The notes under the pieces: model-generated
What the model saw: the letters and a program-made list of their open reading frames with translations, nothing else
Told to the model about the DNA's origin: nothing
The model's database searches: none
Assembly: GCA_030536575.1 (NCBI GenBank)
Contig: JAUNPS010000014.1
Span: forward strand, 1-64,000
DNA from: Eubacteriales bacterium
Lineage (GTDB): Bacteria > Bacillota > Clostridia > Lachnospirales > Lachnospiraceae
DNA: 64,000 nucleotides
Direction: 5' to 3'
Made by a program: the position numbers and the translations under genes
In this document: one piece after another, positions 36,594-44,009 of the stretch
Layout of the letters: every line of letters begins with the position of its first letter
Numbering within the stretch: the first letter of the stretch is position 1

Positions 36594-37424
36594 ATGTACG
36601 CACTAAAAGCAAGGAATCTATCAAAAAGTTATCGGTCATCAAAAGGTGCGGTCAAAGTTTTGTCTGATGTGAATTTAAAGATTGCCAGAGGGGAAATGGC
36701 GGCTATCATGGGACCGTCCGGCAGCGGAAAAACAACACTTCTCCATGTCCTGACAGGTGTGGATATTCCGGACAGTGGAAAGGTAGAGATCGGAAACAGG
36801 GATTTTACGGGATCCACACAGGAGGAGGCGGCACGCTTCCGCAGGGAACACATGGGTATGATCTTCCAGGATTTTCAATTGCTGGAGAGTCTGACGGTAA
36901 AAGAAAATATCCTGCTGCCCTTAATTTTGAGTCAAAGACTCTCGCGGCAGTCGCCAAATGGACATGCAAGCATGTCCGCTTGGCTCGTTGCTCGCGGAAA
37001 TAAGAGAGAGGCTTCGGAACAGGAAGAAGCCCTGGAAAAAGTCATGGGAGAACTTGGCATTACGGAATTGGCGGATAAGGGAATGGACGAATTGTCCGGA
37101 GGCCAGAAACAGCGTGTGGCGATTGGAAGGGCGCTGATCAACGAGCCGGAGATCATCTTTGGAGACGAGCCCAGCGGTAGCCTGGATCGGAAAACCACCG
37201 GGGATGTCATGAAATGTATGGTACAGATGAACCGGAAATTTGGAACCACCTTTCTGCTTGTAACCCATGACGTATACGCGGCATCTTTTTGCGACCGGGT
37301 TCTTTTGTTACAAGATGGGAAATTGGAATGTGAGGTGAAAAAGCAGGGGAGTAATGCGGCATTTCGGGAGGATATTCTAAAAATGTGGTGCCATCTGGGA
37401 GGTGAGCAGGATGACATTTTATGA
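36594..37424 (+). CDS. ABC transporter ATP-binding protein, BceA/LolD type
   Basis: 276 residues. Walker A GPSGSGKT at about 40-47, Q-loop in MIFQDFQLL, signature LSGGQKQR, Walker B IIFGDEPSGSLD and the H-loop TTFLLVTHD are all intact. Start chosen at the ATG 6 nt after AGGAGG; an upstream in-frame ATG has no such site. About residues 115-136 form an extra segment, encoded by a palindromic DNA insert, between the Q-loop region and the helical subdomain. Related exporters remove or detoxify peptide antibiotics. The permease gene overlaps by 14 nt. Confidence 0.92.
   Translation: MYALKARNLSKSYRSSKGAVKVLSDVNLKIARGEMAAIMGPSGSGKTTLLHVLTGVDIPDSGKVEIGNRDFTGSTQEEAARFRREHMGMIFQDFQLLESLTVKENILLPLILSQRLSRQSPNGHASMSAWLVARGNKREASEQEEALEKVMGELGITELADKGMDELSGGQKQRVAIGRALINEPEIIFGDEPSGSLDRKTTGDVMKCMVQMNRKFGTTFLLVTHDVYAASFCDRVLLLQDGKLECEVKKQGSNAAFREDILKMWCHLGGEQDDIL
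36941..36997 (+). repeat. Palindromic element inserted in frame in the ATPase gene
   Basis: The core GGACATGC-AA-GCATGTCC (36960-36977) is a perfect 8-bp inverted repeat, extended outward by GCCAA (36953-36957) and TTGGC (36980-36984). CTCGCGG occurs as a direct repeat at both borders (36941-36947 and 36991-36997), like a duplicated target. The element adds about 20 codons without breaking the frame. Confidence 0.65.
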
Positions 37425-39144
37425 AATATCCCGGAAGATGCTGCGGGCGAATTTTAAGAGGTATCGGATTTACTTTTTCTGTAATCTGTTTGCAGCAGCA
37501 TTGTTTTACTGTTTTGCATCGATCCTTACGAATGCATCTTTTCGGAACGGGAGGATTGTGAACTCGCTGATATCCGGTAATATTTATTTTCCGAGCATAC
37601 TGGCGGCGCTGTTCCTCGTGTTTTTCCTTCCTGTGTCCGGCCAGGTATTTCTTGCGTCAAGAAAGCAGGAATATGGCATTTTGTTCTCCCTTGGGATGAG
37701 CCGGAAGGAAGCGTTTTGGAATATGTTTCTGGAAAATGTCCTGGTAGCGATACTGGCGTTAGTGGCGGCGTTGGCAGCAGGAACCGTTTTATCGGTGCTG
37801 TTTTTCGCAGTAATCCAGTATGGGATTGGCATCGAGGGACTGCATTGGAAATTAAACCCAGAACCGTATAAAATAACAATTGTACTATATACGGTAGTAA
37901 TCGGTCTTACCTTTGTCTTGAATGCGGGAAGTCTTTTGCGTGAGAGGATTGGCGTTCTAATAAAGATGCAATACCGTTCAGAGAAAAAAGGGCTGCTTTA
38001 TCGGTTTCTATACCGTTTCAGTCCTGCCTACATGAAAAGGCATATGGCAGAATGGTCTTTCCTGCGGAGGCATAAGAAAGAATGGGGAATCCGGTATTTG
38101 TTTGCAGCATTGATTGCTGCCTGTTCTGTTATGCTGGTAAGCGTTTGTGTAACAATGTATCCGGCTTTTCTGCGGGATGCGAAAAGTTATGCGCCGTATG
38201 ACATGGTATATTCCGAAATATACGGAATGAACATTGTACCGGAAGAAACGGTAGCAGAGATCCTGAAGGAAAACGGGGTGACAATCAAGCAGAGTATACA
38301 GATTCCATACATAAGAAGCACGAACTTTAATTTTTTCCCCGTCGAGGAAATAAACCAATATTTTCAGTGTGACTATCAGATTGAAGAAGGGCAGTTTTTG
38401 AACCTTTTCCAGTATGATTTGCAGGATGGGTATGAACATGACTTGTCAGAAATTCCGAAAATCTCATATGGTGAGAATGAAGAACTGCATTCTGTGGGAA
38501 GCGATGTGCGGATTTTATGGAACCAGAATCCCACTTTTGCGGACCGGACGCTGATTGTCAGTCATTCTGATTTTGAAAAGATGAAAGAAGATGCAGAATA
38601 TTGGACTGGTGTGGCGCATCTGTTCTTATTTGAACATTGGGAGGATTCTTATGATGGGGTATGTGCTGTGAATAAGTATCTGCGGAACAAAAACGAGGTG
38701 GATGAGACAGAAGCATATTATTTTAATGCAACTTCAAAGATCGAAAGTTATTCAGATGCCAGGAAATCGGGACAATTTCTGATCTTTCTGATGGCTTTCG
38801 TAATCGGACTTATGCTGACAGCAGAATTTTTGTTGATCCATTTCCGAATCCAGGCAGAAGAAGAGGAAAATGGCAGGGCGGTTTGCAGCCTGCAACTGAT
38901 TGGAATGACGGAGCAGGAAATTATGAAATGCCTGAAATATAAGAATACATTGCGCTTTATCCCTCCGATTCTTTTGGGAGCAGTTCTTGCATTCCTGCCG
39001 TCCTATTATTTAAATGGGACATATGGTGCAGGAGGCAAAGGGATTCTCACAGGGGCGGTATTTGGGATTGTGATAGCAGCAGTGGAGTGGATATTTTTAG
39101 AACGATATTCCCAGAAGGAGTTTCAAGCAATGAGGAGCGATTGA
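37411..39144 (+). CDS. ABC transporter permease, BceB/FtsX type
   Basis: 577 residues. There are membrane helices near 17-37, 55-75, 105-135 and 155-175, a pair flanking a large extracellular loop at about 265-455, and further helices to the end. This FtsX-like arrangement with one big external domain is that of the antimicrobial-peptide exporters BceB/VraG, though slightly short. GGGAGG stands 8 nt before the ATG; a GTG 9 nt upstream overlaps that site. No cognate two-component genes are next to it. Confidence 0.85.
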   Translation: MTFYEISRKMLRANFKRYRIYFFCNLFAAALFYCFASILTNASFRNGRIVNSLISGNIYFPSILAALFLVFFLPVSGQVFLASRKQEYGILFSLGMSRKEAFWNMFLENVLVAILALVAALAAGTVLSVLFFAVIQYGIGIEGLHWKLNPEPYKITIVLYTVVIGLTFVLNAGSLLRERIGVLIKMQYRSEKKGLLYRFLYRFSPAYMKRHMAEWSFLRRHKKEWGIRYLFAALIAACSVMLVSVCVTMYPAFLRDAKSYAPYDMVYSEIYGMNIVPEETVAEILKENGVTIKQSIQIPYIRSTNFNFFPVEEINQYFQCDYQIEEGQFLNLFQYDLQDGYEHDLSEIPKISYGENEELHSVGSDVRILWNQNPTFADRTLIVSHSDFEKMKEDAEYWTGVAHLFLFEHWEDSYDGVCAVNKYLRNKNEVDETEAYYFNATSKIESYSDARKSGQFLIFLMAFVIGLMLTAEFLLIHFRIQAEEEENGRAVCSLQLIGMTEQEIMKCLKYKNTLRFIPPILLGAVLAFLPSYYLNGTYGAGGKGILTGAVFGIVIAAVEWIFLERYSQKEFQAMRSD

Positions 39145-39211
39145 CAGTGATGCTCCAAAGAACAGAGCCAGCGTGCCGCGTGGGGCGGGTATAAGCTTAT
39201 GAGTGAAAGAG

Positions 39212-39246
39212 TCCGGCGGTGATCGTACAGCCGCCGGATTCTTCAT
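39212..39246 (+). terminator. Hairpin between convergent genes
   Basis: TCCGGCGG pairs perfectly with CCGCCGGA around an 11-nt loop, then TTCTTC. It lies between the permease and the convergent DUF2812 gene and could serve both strands. Confidence 0.6.
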
Positions 39247-39248
39247 GA

Positions 39249-39836
39249 TTACCATTCCTTTGTCTTGGCTTCTTGTTTGGCTTTTTGTATCTGCATCTGG
39301 TATAGCAAAACAGGGATCAGGAAAATCAGAGTAAGGATACCCCAAATAGCAGAATGGTTTGTGACAGTAAATATTGCGAACATGAGCAGGAGCAAAAGCC
39401 ATGGGTTACGCAAATTTTTGTAATAGATTTCTTGGTCTTCATAGGAAGTATGGAGTTCAAAGGGCTTTCCATCCTCCTCTTTTTCCACAATCAGCAGTTC
39501 CTGATTAAAAGTTGTAGCATTTGTGGCGATGCGTCCGCCCTTTTCCGCCCACGGGCGCCAGCGTACTTTACCAATGGAGGCGTTGAGGTTGATATTTTTA
39601 TAGAAAACGTTGTAACCCATGTCTTCTAAAAAATCATGGTAATCTTTCGCCTGACTTTTTGATTTCTGCCCGATAAATTCCACGCAGTATTTTACCTGGC
39701 CTGGTTCACATTCTTCAAATTCATAGAACATTTTTCCTGTATGGACAAGGCGATACCCCTTTTTGGACATCTGATTCAGCCAATTTTCCTGTACAGATAA
39801 GAAGCCGCCAAAGAAACGATAATATTTTTTATTCAT
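39249..39836 (-). CDS. DUF2812-domain membrane protein
   Basis: 195 residues. The soluble N-terminal part (NKKYYRFFGGFLSVQENWLNQM) matches DUF2812, and two membrane helices lie near 145-180. Genes of this family very often follow a PadR regulator and are its direct target; the molecular role is unknown. It overlaps the PadR gene by 4 nt. Confidence 0.82.
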   Translation of the reverse strand: MNKKYYRFFGGFLSVQENWLNQMSKKGYRLVHTGKMFYEFEECEPGQVKYCVEFIGQKSKSQAKDYHDFLEDMGYNVFYKNINLNASIGKVRWRPWAEKGGRIATNATTFNQELLIVEKEEDGKPFELHTSYEDQEIYYKNLRNPWLLLLLMFAIFTVTNHSAIWGILTLIFLIPVLLYQMQIQKAKQEAKTKEW

Positions 39837-40159
39837 ACTGCACCTCCTCGTATGATTTCACCTGCGACGCTTATAAGTTCATCGAGCCGTACCAGTTCTT
39901 TTTCTGCGATTTCTTTTCCCAGCTCTGTAATTATGTACTGCTTTTTTCTTCCTTCACTGTCACCGCAGGGCGTGATCCAGCCTTTCTCCTGCAATGTGTT
40001 CAATGCCCCATACAGAGTTCCGGCTCCGAGGGAAAGCCGCCCCTCTGTTTTTTCCTCAATAAACTGCATAACAGCATACCCATGTTTTGGGGAATAAAGC
40101 GAGAGCAAAATGTAAAAGGTCACTTCTGTAAGTGCGCCGCCTTTCGCATGATCCCGCAT
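39833..40159 (-). CDS. PadR family transcriptional regulator
   Basis: 108-residue winged-helix repressor of the short PadR subfamily. ALTEVTFYILLSLYSPKHGYAVMQ starts the wing-helix, SLGAGTLYGALNTLQEKGWI contains the recognition helix, and a C-terminal dimerisation helix follows. AAGGAGGG precedes the ATG. It is transcribed with the DUF2812 gene and probably represses itself through the inverted repeat upstream. Confidence 0.92.
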   Translation of the reverse strand: MRDHAKGGALTEVTFYILLSLYSPKHGYAVMQFIEEKTEGRLSLGAGTLYGALNTLQEKGWITPCGDSEGRKKQYIITELGKEIAEKELVRLDELISVAGEIIRGGAV

Positions 40160-40175
40160 AGCGCATCCCTCCTTG

Positions 40176-40221
40176 TTACGGTTACTGTAATAATTATATC
40201 ACTAACCGTAATAGAAGTCAA
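40176..40221 (-). promoter_or_regulatory. padR promoter with overlapping inverted-repeat operator
   Basis: On the minus strand TTGACT (40216-40221) and TATAAT (40193-40198) are 17 nt apart, a near-consensus promoter. A perfect 9-bp inverted repeat, TTACGGTTA (40176-40184) and TAACCGTAA (40203-40211), brackets the -10, so a bound PadR dimer would block the polymerase. Confidence 0.85.
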
Positions 40222-40226
40222 TCGTG

Positions 40227-40273
40227 TTTCCGGAAATTTCCGCTGCAGAGAACTTCCGAAATGTTTCCGAAAT
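40227..40273 (+). promoter_or_regulatory. Four TTCCG direct repeats, putative operator of the ribU operon
   Basis: TTCCG starts at 40228, 40238, 40254 and 40265, that is, two pairs spaced 10 and 11 nt, close to one DNA turn. Three copies extend to TTCCG(G/A)AAT. Direct repeats at this spacing are the usual targets of OmpR/PhoB-type winged helices, and the operon encodes one fused to riboflavin kinase. The block ends about 35 nt before the ribU -10. Confidence 0.55.
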
Positions 40274-40303
40274 AGCCGTGTCGTATTGCCTTTCACAAAA
40301 ACT

Positions 40304-40309
40304 TATACT
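40304..40309 (+). promoter_or_regulatory. -10 element of the ribU operon
   Basis: TATACT lies about 55 nt before the ribU start. The hexamer 17 nt upstream (TCGTAT) matches the -35 consensus poorly, which suits a promoter needing an activator at the repeats upstream. I see no FMN riboswitch in the leader. Confidence 0.45.
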
Positions 40310-40363
40310 AAAATACGAAAACAGGTTTTGCGGATGTTATTTTTAAGTGGGAGGAACTTTGGA

Positions 40364-41008
40364 ATGAATACCAATGTAAGAAAGATCACAAGAACCGCCA
40401 TGCTTTGCGCCATTTCCTATGTGGTAATGGCGGTGGGAAGAATACCGATTGTCCTGTTTCTCAAATATGACCCGAAAGATGTTGTGATTACTTTGGGCGG
40501 TCTGATCTGGGGACCGTTGACATCTTGCATTGTGTCAGTCATCGTCTCTTTTATCGAAATGATGACCGTCAGTGAAACCGGAATTTTAGGATGCATGATG
40601 AATATCTTATCAAGTTGTTCCTTTGCCTGCACAGCGGCGTTTATTTATAAAAAAAGGCATACCTTGAACGGCGCGTTATTGGGGCTGATTTCCGGAAGCA
40701 TGGCTATGGTTGTGGTGATGCTCTTATGGAATTATCTGATAACACCGCTTTATATGGGGTATCCCCGTGAAGCAGTCGCAGAATTGCTTTTGCCTGCATT
40801 TTTGCCGTTCAACCTGTTAAAAGCCGGGCTGAATGCCAGCATCACTTTTTTTCTGTATAAGCCGATAGTAGCCGCTTTGCGGAAAAGTGGATTTGTGGAA
40901 AGTCAGAATGCAGCAAAGAACAAGAAGGCAATCGGATTCTACCTTGTCTTTGCACTGATCATCATTACTTGTATTTTGGTCGCGTTATCTATGAATGGTT
41001 TGATCTGA
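40364..41008 (+). CDS. ribU: Riboflavin ECF transporter S component (RibU-like)
   Basis: 214-residue membrane protein with five to six helices. The start TRTAMLCAISYVVMAVGRIPIVLFL, cut at the usual helix 1, and the DPKDVVITLGGLIWGP segment are typical of RibU, the riboflavin-binding S subunit that docks on the shared EcfT-EcfA module (not in this window). ATG chosen for GGGAGG 9 nt upstream; longer in-frame starts run back through the regulatory region. The riboflavin kinase fusion gene follows 10 nt later. Confidence 0.85.
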   Translation: MNTNVRKITRTAMLCAISYVVMAVGRIPIVLFLKYDPKDVVITLGGLIWGPLTSCIVSVIVSFIEMMTVSETGILGCMMNILSSCSFACTAAFIYKKRHTLNGALLGLISGSMAMVVVMLLWNYLITPLYMGYPREAVAELLLPAFLPFNLLKAGLNASITFFLYKPIVAALRKSGFVESQNAAKNKKAIGFYLVFALIIITCILVALSMNGLI

Positions 41009-41018
41009 GGATATGCAG

Positions 41019-41717
41019 ATGAAAGAAAAAACGGTATCTTTAAGAGGCAGGGTTGTCCATGGCAGAGGAATCGGTAAACTTGTAGGAAGCCCTACTGCAA
41101 ATTTAGAAGTATCACCAAAAGACAATATCCCAATGCCGGGGGTTTATATCTCATCAGTCCTTTGGAATGGAAAGACGTATTATGCCGTTACGCATATAGG
41201 AAAACGCCCTACGGTTGATAATGACGAAAGTGTTTCCGTAGAAGTACATTTGCTGAATTTTAGTCAGGATATTTATGGAGAAAATCTTCTTGTCAGCCTA
41301 TATACGAAGCTGAGAGATCCGCAAAAATTCAGCGACCTGTCGGCATTGCTTGACCAGATCAGGCAGGACTGCAGGGCGGCAAGAAAATTTTTCGGCTTAA
41401 ATGATTTACCGCTCCCTTTATGTATGGACATAGAAAAGCACAGAGTATCCGTCGGAAACACGGACATCTTTTTATCAACGAAAGAGTTTGATATTTTGTA
41501 TTTGCTATACGCCAATCCAGACGTTACATTCAGCAAAGAGCAAATCTATCAGGCGGTATGGCAGGAATGTTCAAATGGCTGTTTTCATGCGGTTGAAAAT
41601 ACGGTTTTTCAAATCAGAAAAAAGCTGCGCCCATATTTGGACGGCTTAGATTGTATAAAAACAGTTGTGGGATATGGATATAAATTCGAACTGAATAGCA
41701 GAACTGGCGAGCGGTAA
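41019..41717 (+). CDS. Riboflavin kinase fused to an OmpR/PhoB-type winged helix
   Basis: 232 residues. Residues 1-125 match the flavokinase domain of bacterial RibF: GRVVHGRGIGKLVGSPTAN with the PTAN nucleotide/Mg site at 25-28, then MPGVYISSV, THIGKRPTV, catalytic Glu in SVEVHLLNF (E75) and DIYGENLLV. The FAD synthetase half of RibF is absent. Residues about 134-226 are a Trans_reg_C winged helix: FLSTKEFDILYLL, the recognition helix in VENTVFQIRKKL, and the wing TVVGYGYKFE. No receiver domain is present. The ATG at 8 nt after GAGG is preferred over one 6 nt upstream. Coupled to ribU, it is probably a flavin-sensing regulator and perhaps an active kinase. Confidence 0.88.
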   Translation: MKEKTVSLRGRVVHGRGIGKLVGSPTANLEVSPKDNIPMPGVYISSVLWNGKTYYAVTHIGKRPTVDNDESVSVEVHLLNFSQDIYGENLLVSLYTKLRDPQKFSDLSALLDQIRQDCRAARKFFGLNDLPLPLCMDIEKHRVSVGNTDIFLSTKEFDILYLLYANPDVTFSKEQIYQAVWQECSNGCFHAVENTVFQIRKKLRPYLDGLDCIKTVVGYGYKFELNSRTGER

Positions 41718-41735
41718 ACCAGAATAACGAAACGG

Positions 41736-41770
41736 AAAAAAGTGCTTCACGGGACGCGTGGAGCATTTTT
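41736..41770 (+). terminator. Intrinsic terminator after the ribU operon
   Basis: AAAAAGTGCTTCAC pairs, with two imperfect positions, with GTGGAGCATTTTT around a 7-nt loop. The stem itself ends in a T run. The remaining gap to ppk1 is A/T-rich with no clear promoter that I can defend. Confidence 0.75.
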
Positions 41771-41912
41771 ACGTGCAAAAAATAGTTTACTCTGTTTTTA
41801 CAAAATCTGGCAAGGGATTTTACATGGCAAATTTAGAATAAAACTGTCATTTTATAAGAAAAAATATTTCTATGCAGAAGAGAAGGGTTTCCATTCCCAA
41901 CGGGAGAAAAAC

Positions 41913-44003
41913 ATGAGTGAAGAAAAAATTTATATGAACCGGGAATTATCGTGGCTGAAGTTTAACGAGCGCGTGCTGGAAGAAGCGGAGAATGAAAAAA
42001 CGCCGTTGTGTGAGCGGCTTTCCTTTGCTTCGATTTACCAAAGCAATCTGGATGAATTTTTCATGGTGCGGGTCGGTTCTTTGATTGACCAGATGATGGT
42101 TTCCAAAGACATTCTTGATAATAAGACCAGGATGACGCCCAAAGAGCAGATAAAAGCAATTTTGCAGCAGGTGACATTGCTGAATTACCGAAAGGATGCC
42201 GTTTATGAGACATTAATGAAAGAGCTGGAAGAATACGGAATCAAAATTGTAAATTTTCAGATGGTGGGCGAAAAAGAACAGGAGAACCTGATGCAGTTTT
42301 TTAAAGCGGAAATTGCCCCGCTGATTTCTCCGACGATCGTTGGAAAACGTCAGCCGTTTCCGTTCCTGAGAAATAGAGAAATTTATGCCGTTGCAGTCTT
42401 GGAAAGAAAAAATGGGAAGGAAAAGTTGGGGATTATTCCATGTAGTTCCAGCGTGTTTCCAAGACTAATTCCGGTTCAGAGTGGAACGGGGATTTCTATG
42501 CTATCCGAAGAACTGATCTTGCATTTTATTGCGGAGGCATTTCCCGGATATACGGTGAAAGAAAAGTCCATAATTCGAGTAACACGGAATGCAGATATTG
42601 ACGCGGATGCTCTTTATGACGAGGATCTGGATTACCGGGAATTTATGACGGAATTGATCAAGAAGCGGAAGAAACTGGCGCCGGTGCGTCTGGAAATGTC
42701 CAGAAAAATGGATGGCAGCGTGATCCGTATGCTGTGCGATTTCCTGAAGACGGATGTTCGGTATGTATTTCAGATGAACACACCGATGGATCTGTCCTTC
42801 CTGTTCCAGATTCAGGATTCTCTGCGCCAGATTCCGGAATTGTTTTATGAAAAACGGACGCCGCAGAATTCCATCCAGTTCCGAAAAGGAATTTCTGTGA
42901 TCGAACAGATCAAAGAAAAAGATAAGCTGCTGTCTTATCCATATGAAAATATAAAACCATTTCTGGAAATGTTAAGAGAAGCGGCCAATGATCCGGATGT
43001 TGTATCGATTAAGATGACTCTTTACCGGATGGCAAGGCAGAGTAAGGTCGTGGAGGCGCTGATCGAAGCGGCGGAGAATGGAAAAGAAGTTCTGGCGCTG
43101 GTTGAGCTGAAAGCGCGTTTCGATGAAGAAAATAATATCGAATGGTCGAGAAGGCTGGAGGATGCGGGATGCCAGGTGATCTACGGGCTGGACGGCTATA
43201 AGGTTCACTCAAAACTTTGCCTGATTACCAGGAAAACACAGGGGAAACTGGAGTATATTACGCAGGTCGGAACCGGGAATTACAATGAAAAAACGGCAAG
43301 ACTGTACACCGATTTGAGCCTGATGACCGCGGATATGGAAATCGGGCAGGAGGCGTCGGCGGTTTTTGCGGCATTGGCTATGGGAGAAACGGTGGAGGAA
43401 TCCGGACATCTTCTGGTTGCGCCGAAGTGCCTGCAAAACAGGGTGCTGGAGATGATCGATGAAGAGATTGACCATGCCAGGAAGGGGGAGAAGGCGTATA
43501 TCGGCATAAAAATAAACTCCCTGACTGATAAAAAAATTATTGATCGGTTGGTTTTGGCTTCCCAGGCAGGCGTAAAAATTGAAATGATCGTGCGGGGTAT
43601 CTGCTGTCTGATTCCGGGTGTGAAGGGGAAGACGGAGAATATACGGATTATCAGCATTGTCGGGAGATATCTGGAACATTCCCGTATTTATATGTTTGGA
43701 TGCGGGGAGCGGCAGAAGATTTATATCGCTTCGGCGGATTATATGACTCGGAATACACTGCGCCGTGTGGAAGTGGCGGTGCCGATTTATGATCTGGAGC
43801 TGAAAACGATGCTGAATGAAATGTTTGTGACAATGCTCAGCGATAATCAGCAGGCGCGGGAGCTTCAGGCGGACGGGAACTATAAAAGGATTTTTGCGGA
43901 GGGGCCGGGACTGAATTCTCAGGAATTTTTTCTGGAACAGGCGTATCGGCAGAAGGATGAGGCGGCGCCGGCCGTCTCTGTGGAAACGGCGCAGGAGGAA
44001 TAA
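41913..44003 (+). CDS. ppk1: Polyphosphate kinase 1
   Basis: 696-residue PPK1, reversible transfer of ATP gamma-phosphate to polyphosphate chains. The N-domain signature is YMNRELSWLKFNERVLEEA. The phosphorylated histidine is H432 in GYKVHSKLCLI, with the second phospholipase-D-like His region near SRIYMFGCGE and supporting ITQVGTGNYNEKTA. I start it at the ATG with GGGAG 6 nt upstream, because this gives the family N-terminus; the open frame extends 57 codons further upstream without family similarity. Confidence 0.95.
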   Translation: MSEEKIYMNRELSWLKFNERVLEEAENEKTPLCERLSFASIYQSNLDEFFMVRVGSLIDQMMVSKDILDNKTRMTPKEQIKAILQQVTLLNYRKDAVYETLMKELEEYGIKIVNFQMVGEKEQENLMQFFKAEIAPLISPTIVGKRQPFPFLRNREIYAVAVLERKNGKEKLGIIPCSSSVFPRLIPVQSGTGISMLSEELILHFIAEAFPGYTVKEKSIIRVTRNADIDADALYDEDLDYREFMTELIKKRKKLAPVRLEMSRKMDGSVIRMLCDFLKTDVRYVFQMNTPMDLSFLFQIQDSLRQIPELFYEKRTPQNSIQFRKGISVIEQIKEKDKLLSYPYENIKPFLEMLREAANDPDVVSIKMTLYRMARQSKVVEALIEAAENGKEVLALVELKARFDEENNIEWSRRLEDAGCQVIYGLDGYKVHSKLCLITRKTQGKLEYITQVGTGNYNEKTARLYTDLSLMTADMEIGQEASAVFAALAMGETVEESGHLLVAPKCLQNRVLEMIDEEIDHARKGEKAYIGIKINSLTDKKIIDRLVLASQAGVKIEMIVRGICCLIPGVKGKTENIRIISIVGRYLEHSRIYMFGCGERQKIYIASADYMTRNTLRRVEVAVPIYDLELKTMLNEMFVTMLSDNQQARELQADGNYKRIFAEGPGLNSQEFFLEQAYRQKDEAAPAVSVETAQEE

Positions 44004-44009
44004 GCGTGT

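Noticed and set aside
36941..36997. Reading the palindrome in the ATPase gene as an intrinsic terminator
   Set aside because: No T tract follows, the frame is open through it and the ATPase motifs continue normally downstream.
40082..40363. A 94-residue N-terminal extension of RibU
   Set aside because: It crosses the PadR gene and operators and has no RibU similarity; GGGAGG marks the later ATG.
40160..40363. FMN riboswitch before ribU
   Set aside because: I looked for the conserved core around GGGGCAGGGTGAAATTCCC and the paired GACCGGCGGT and found neither.
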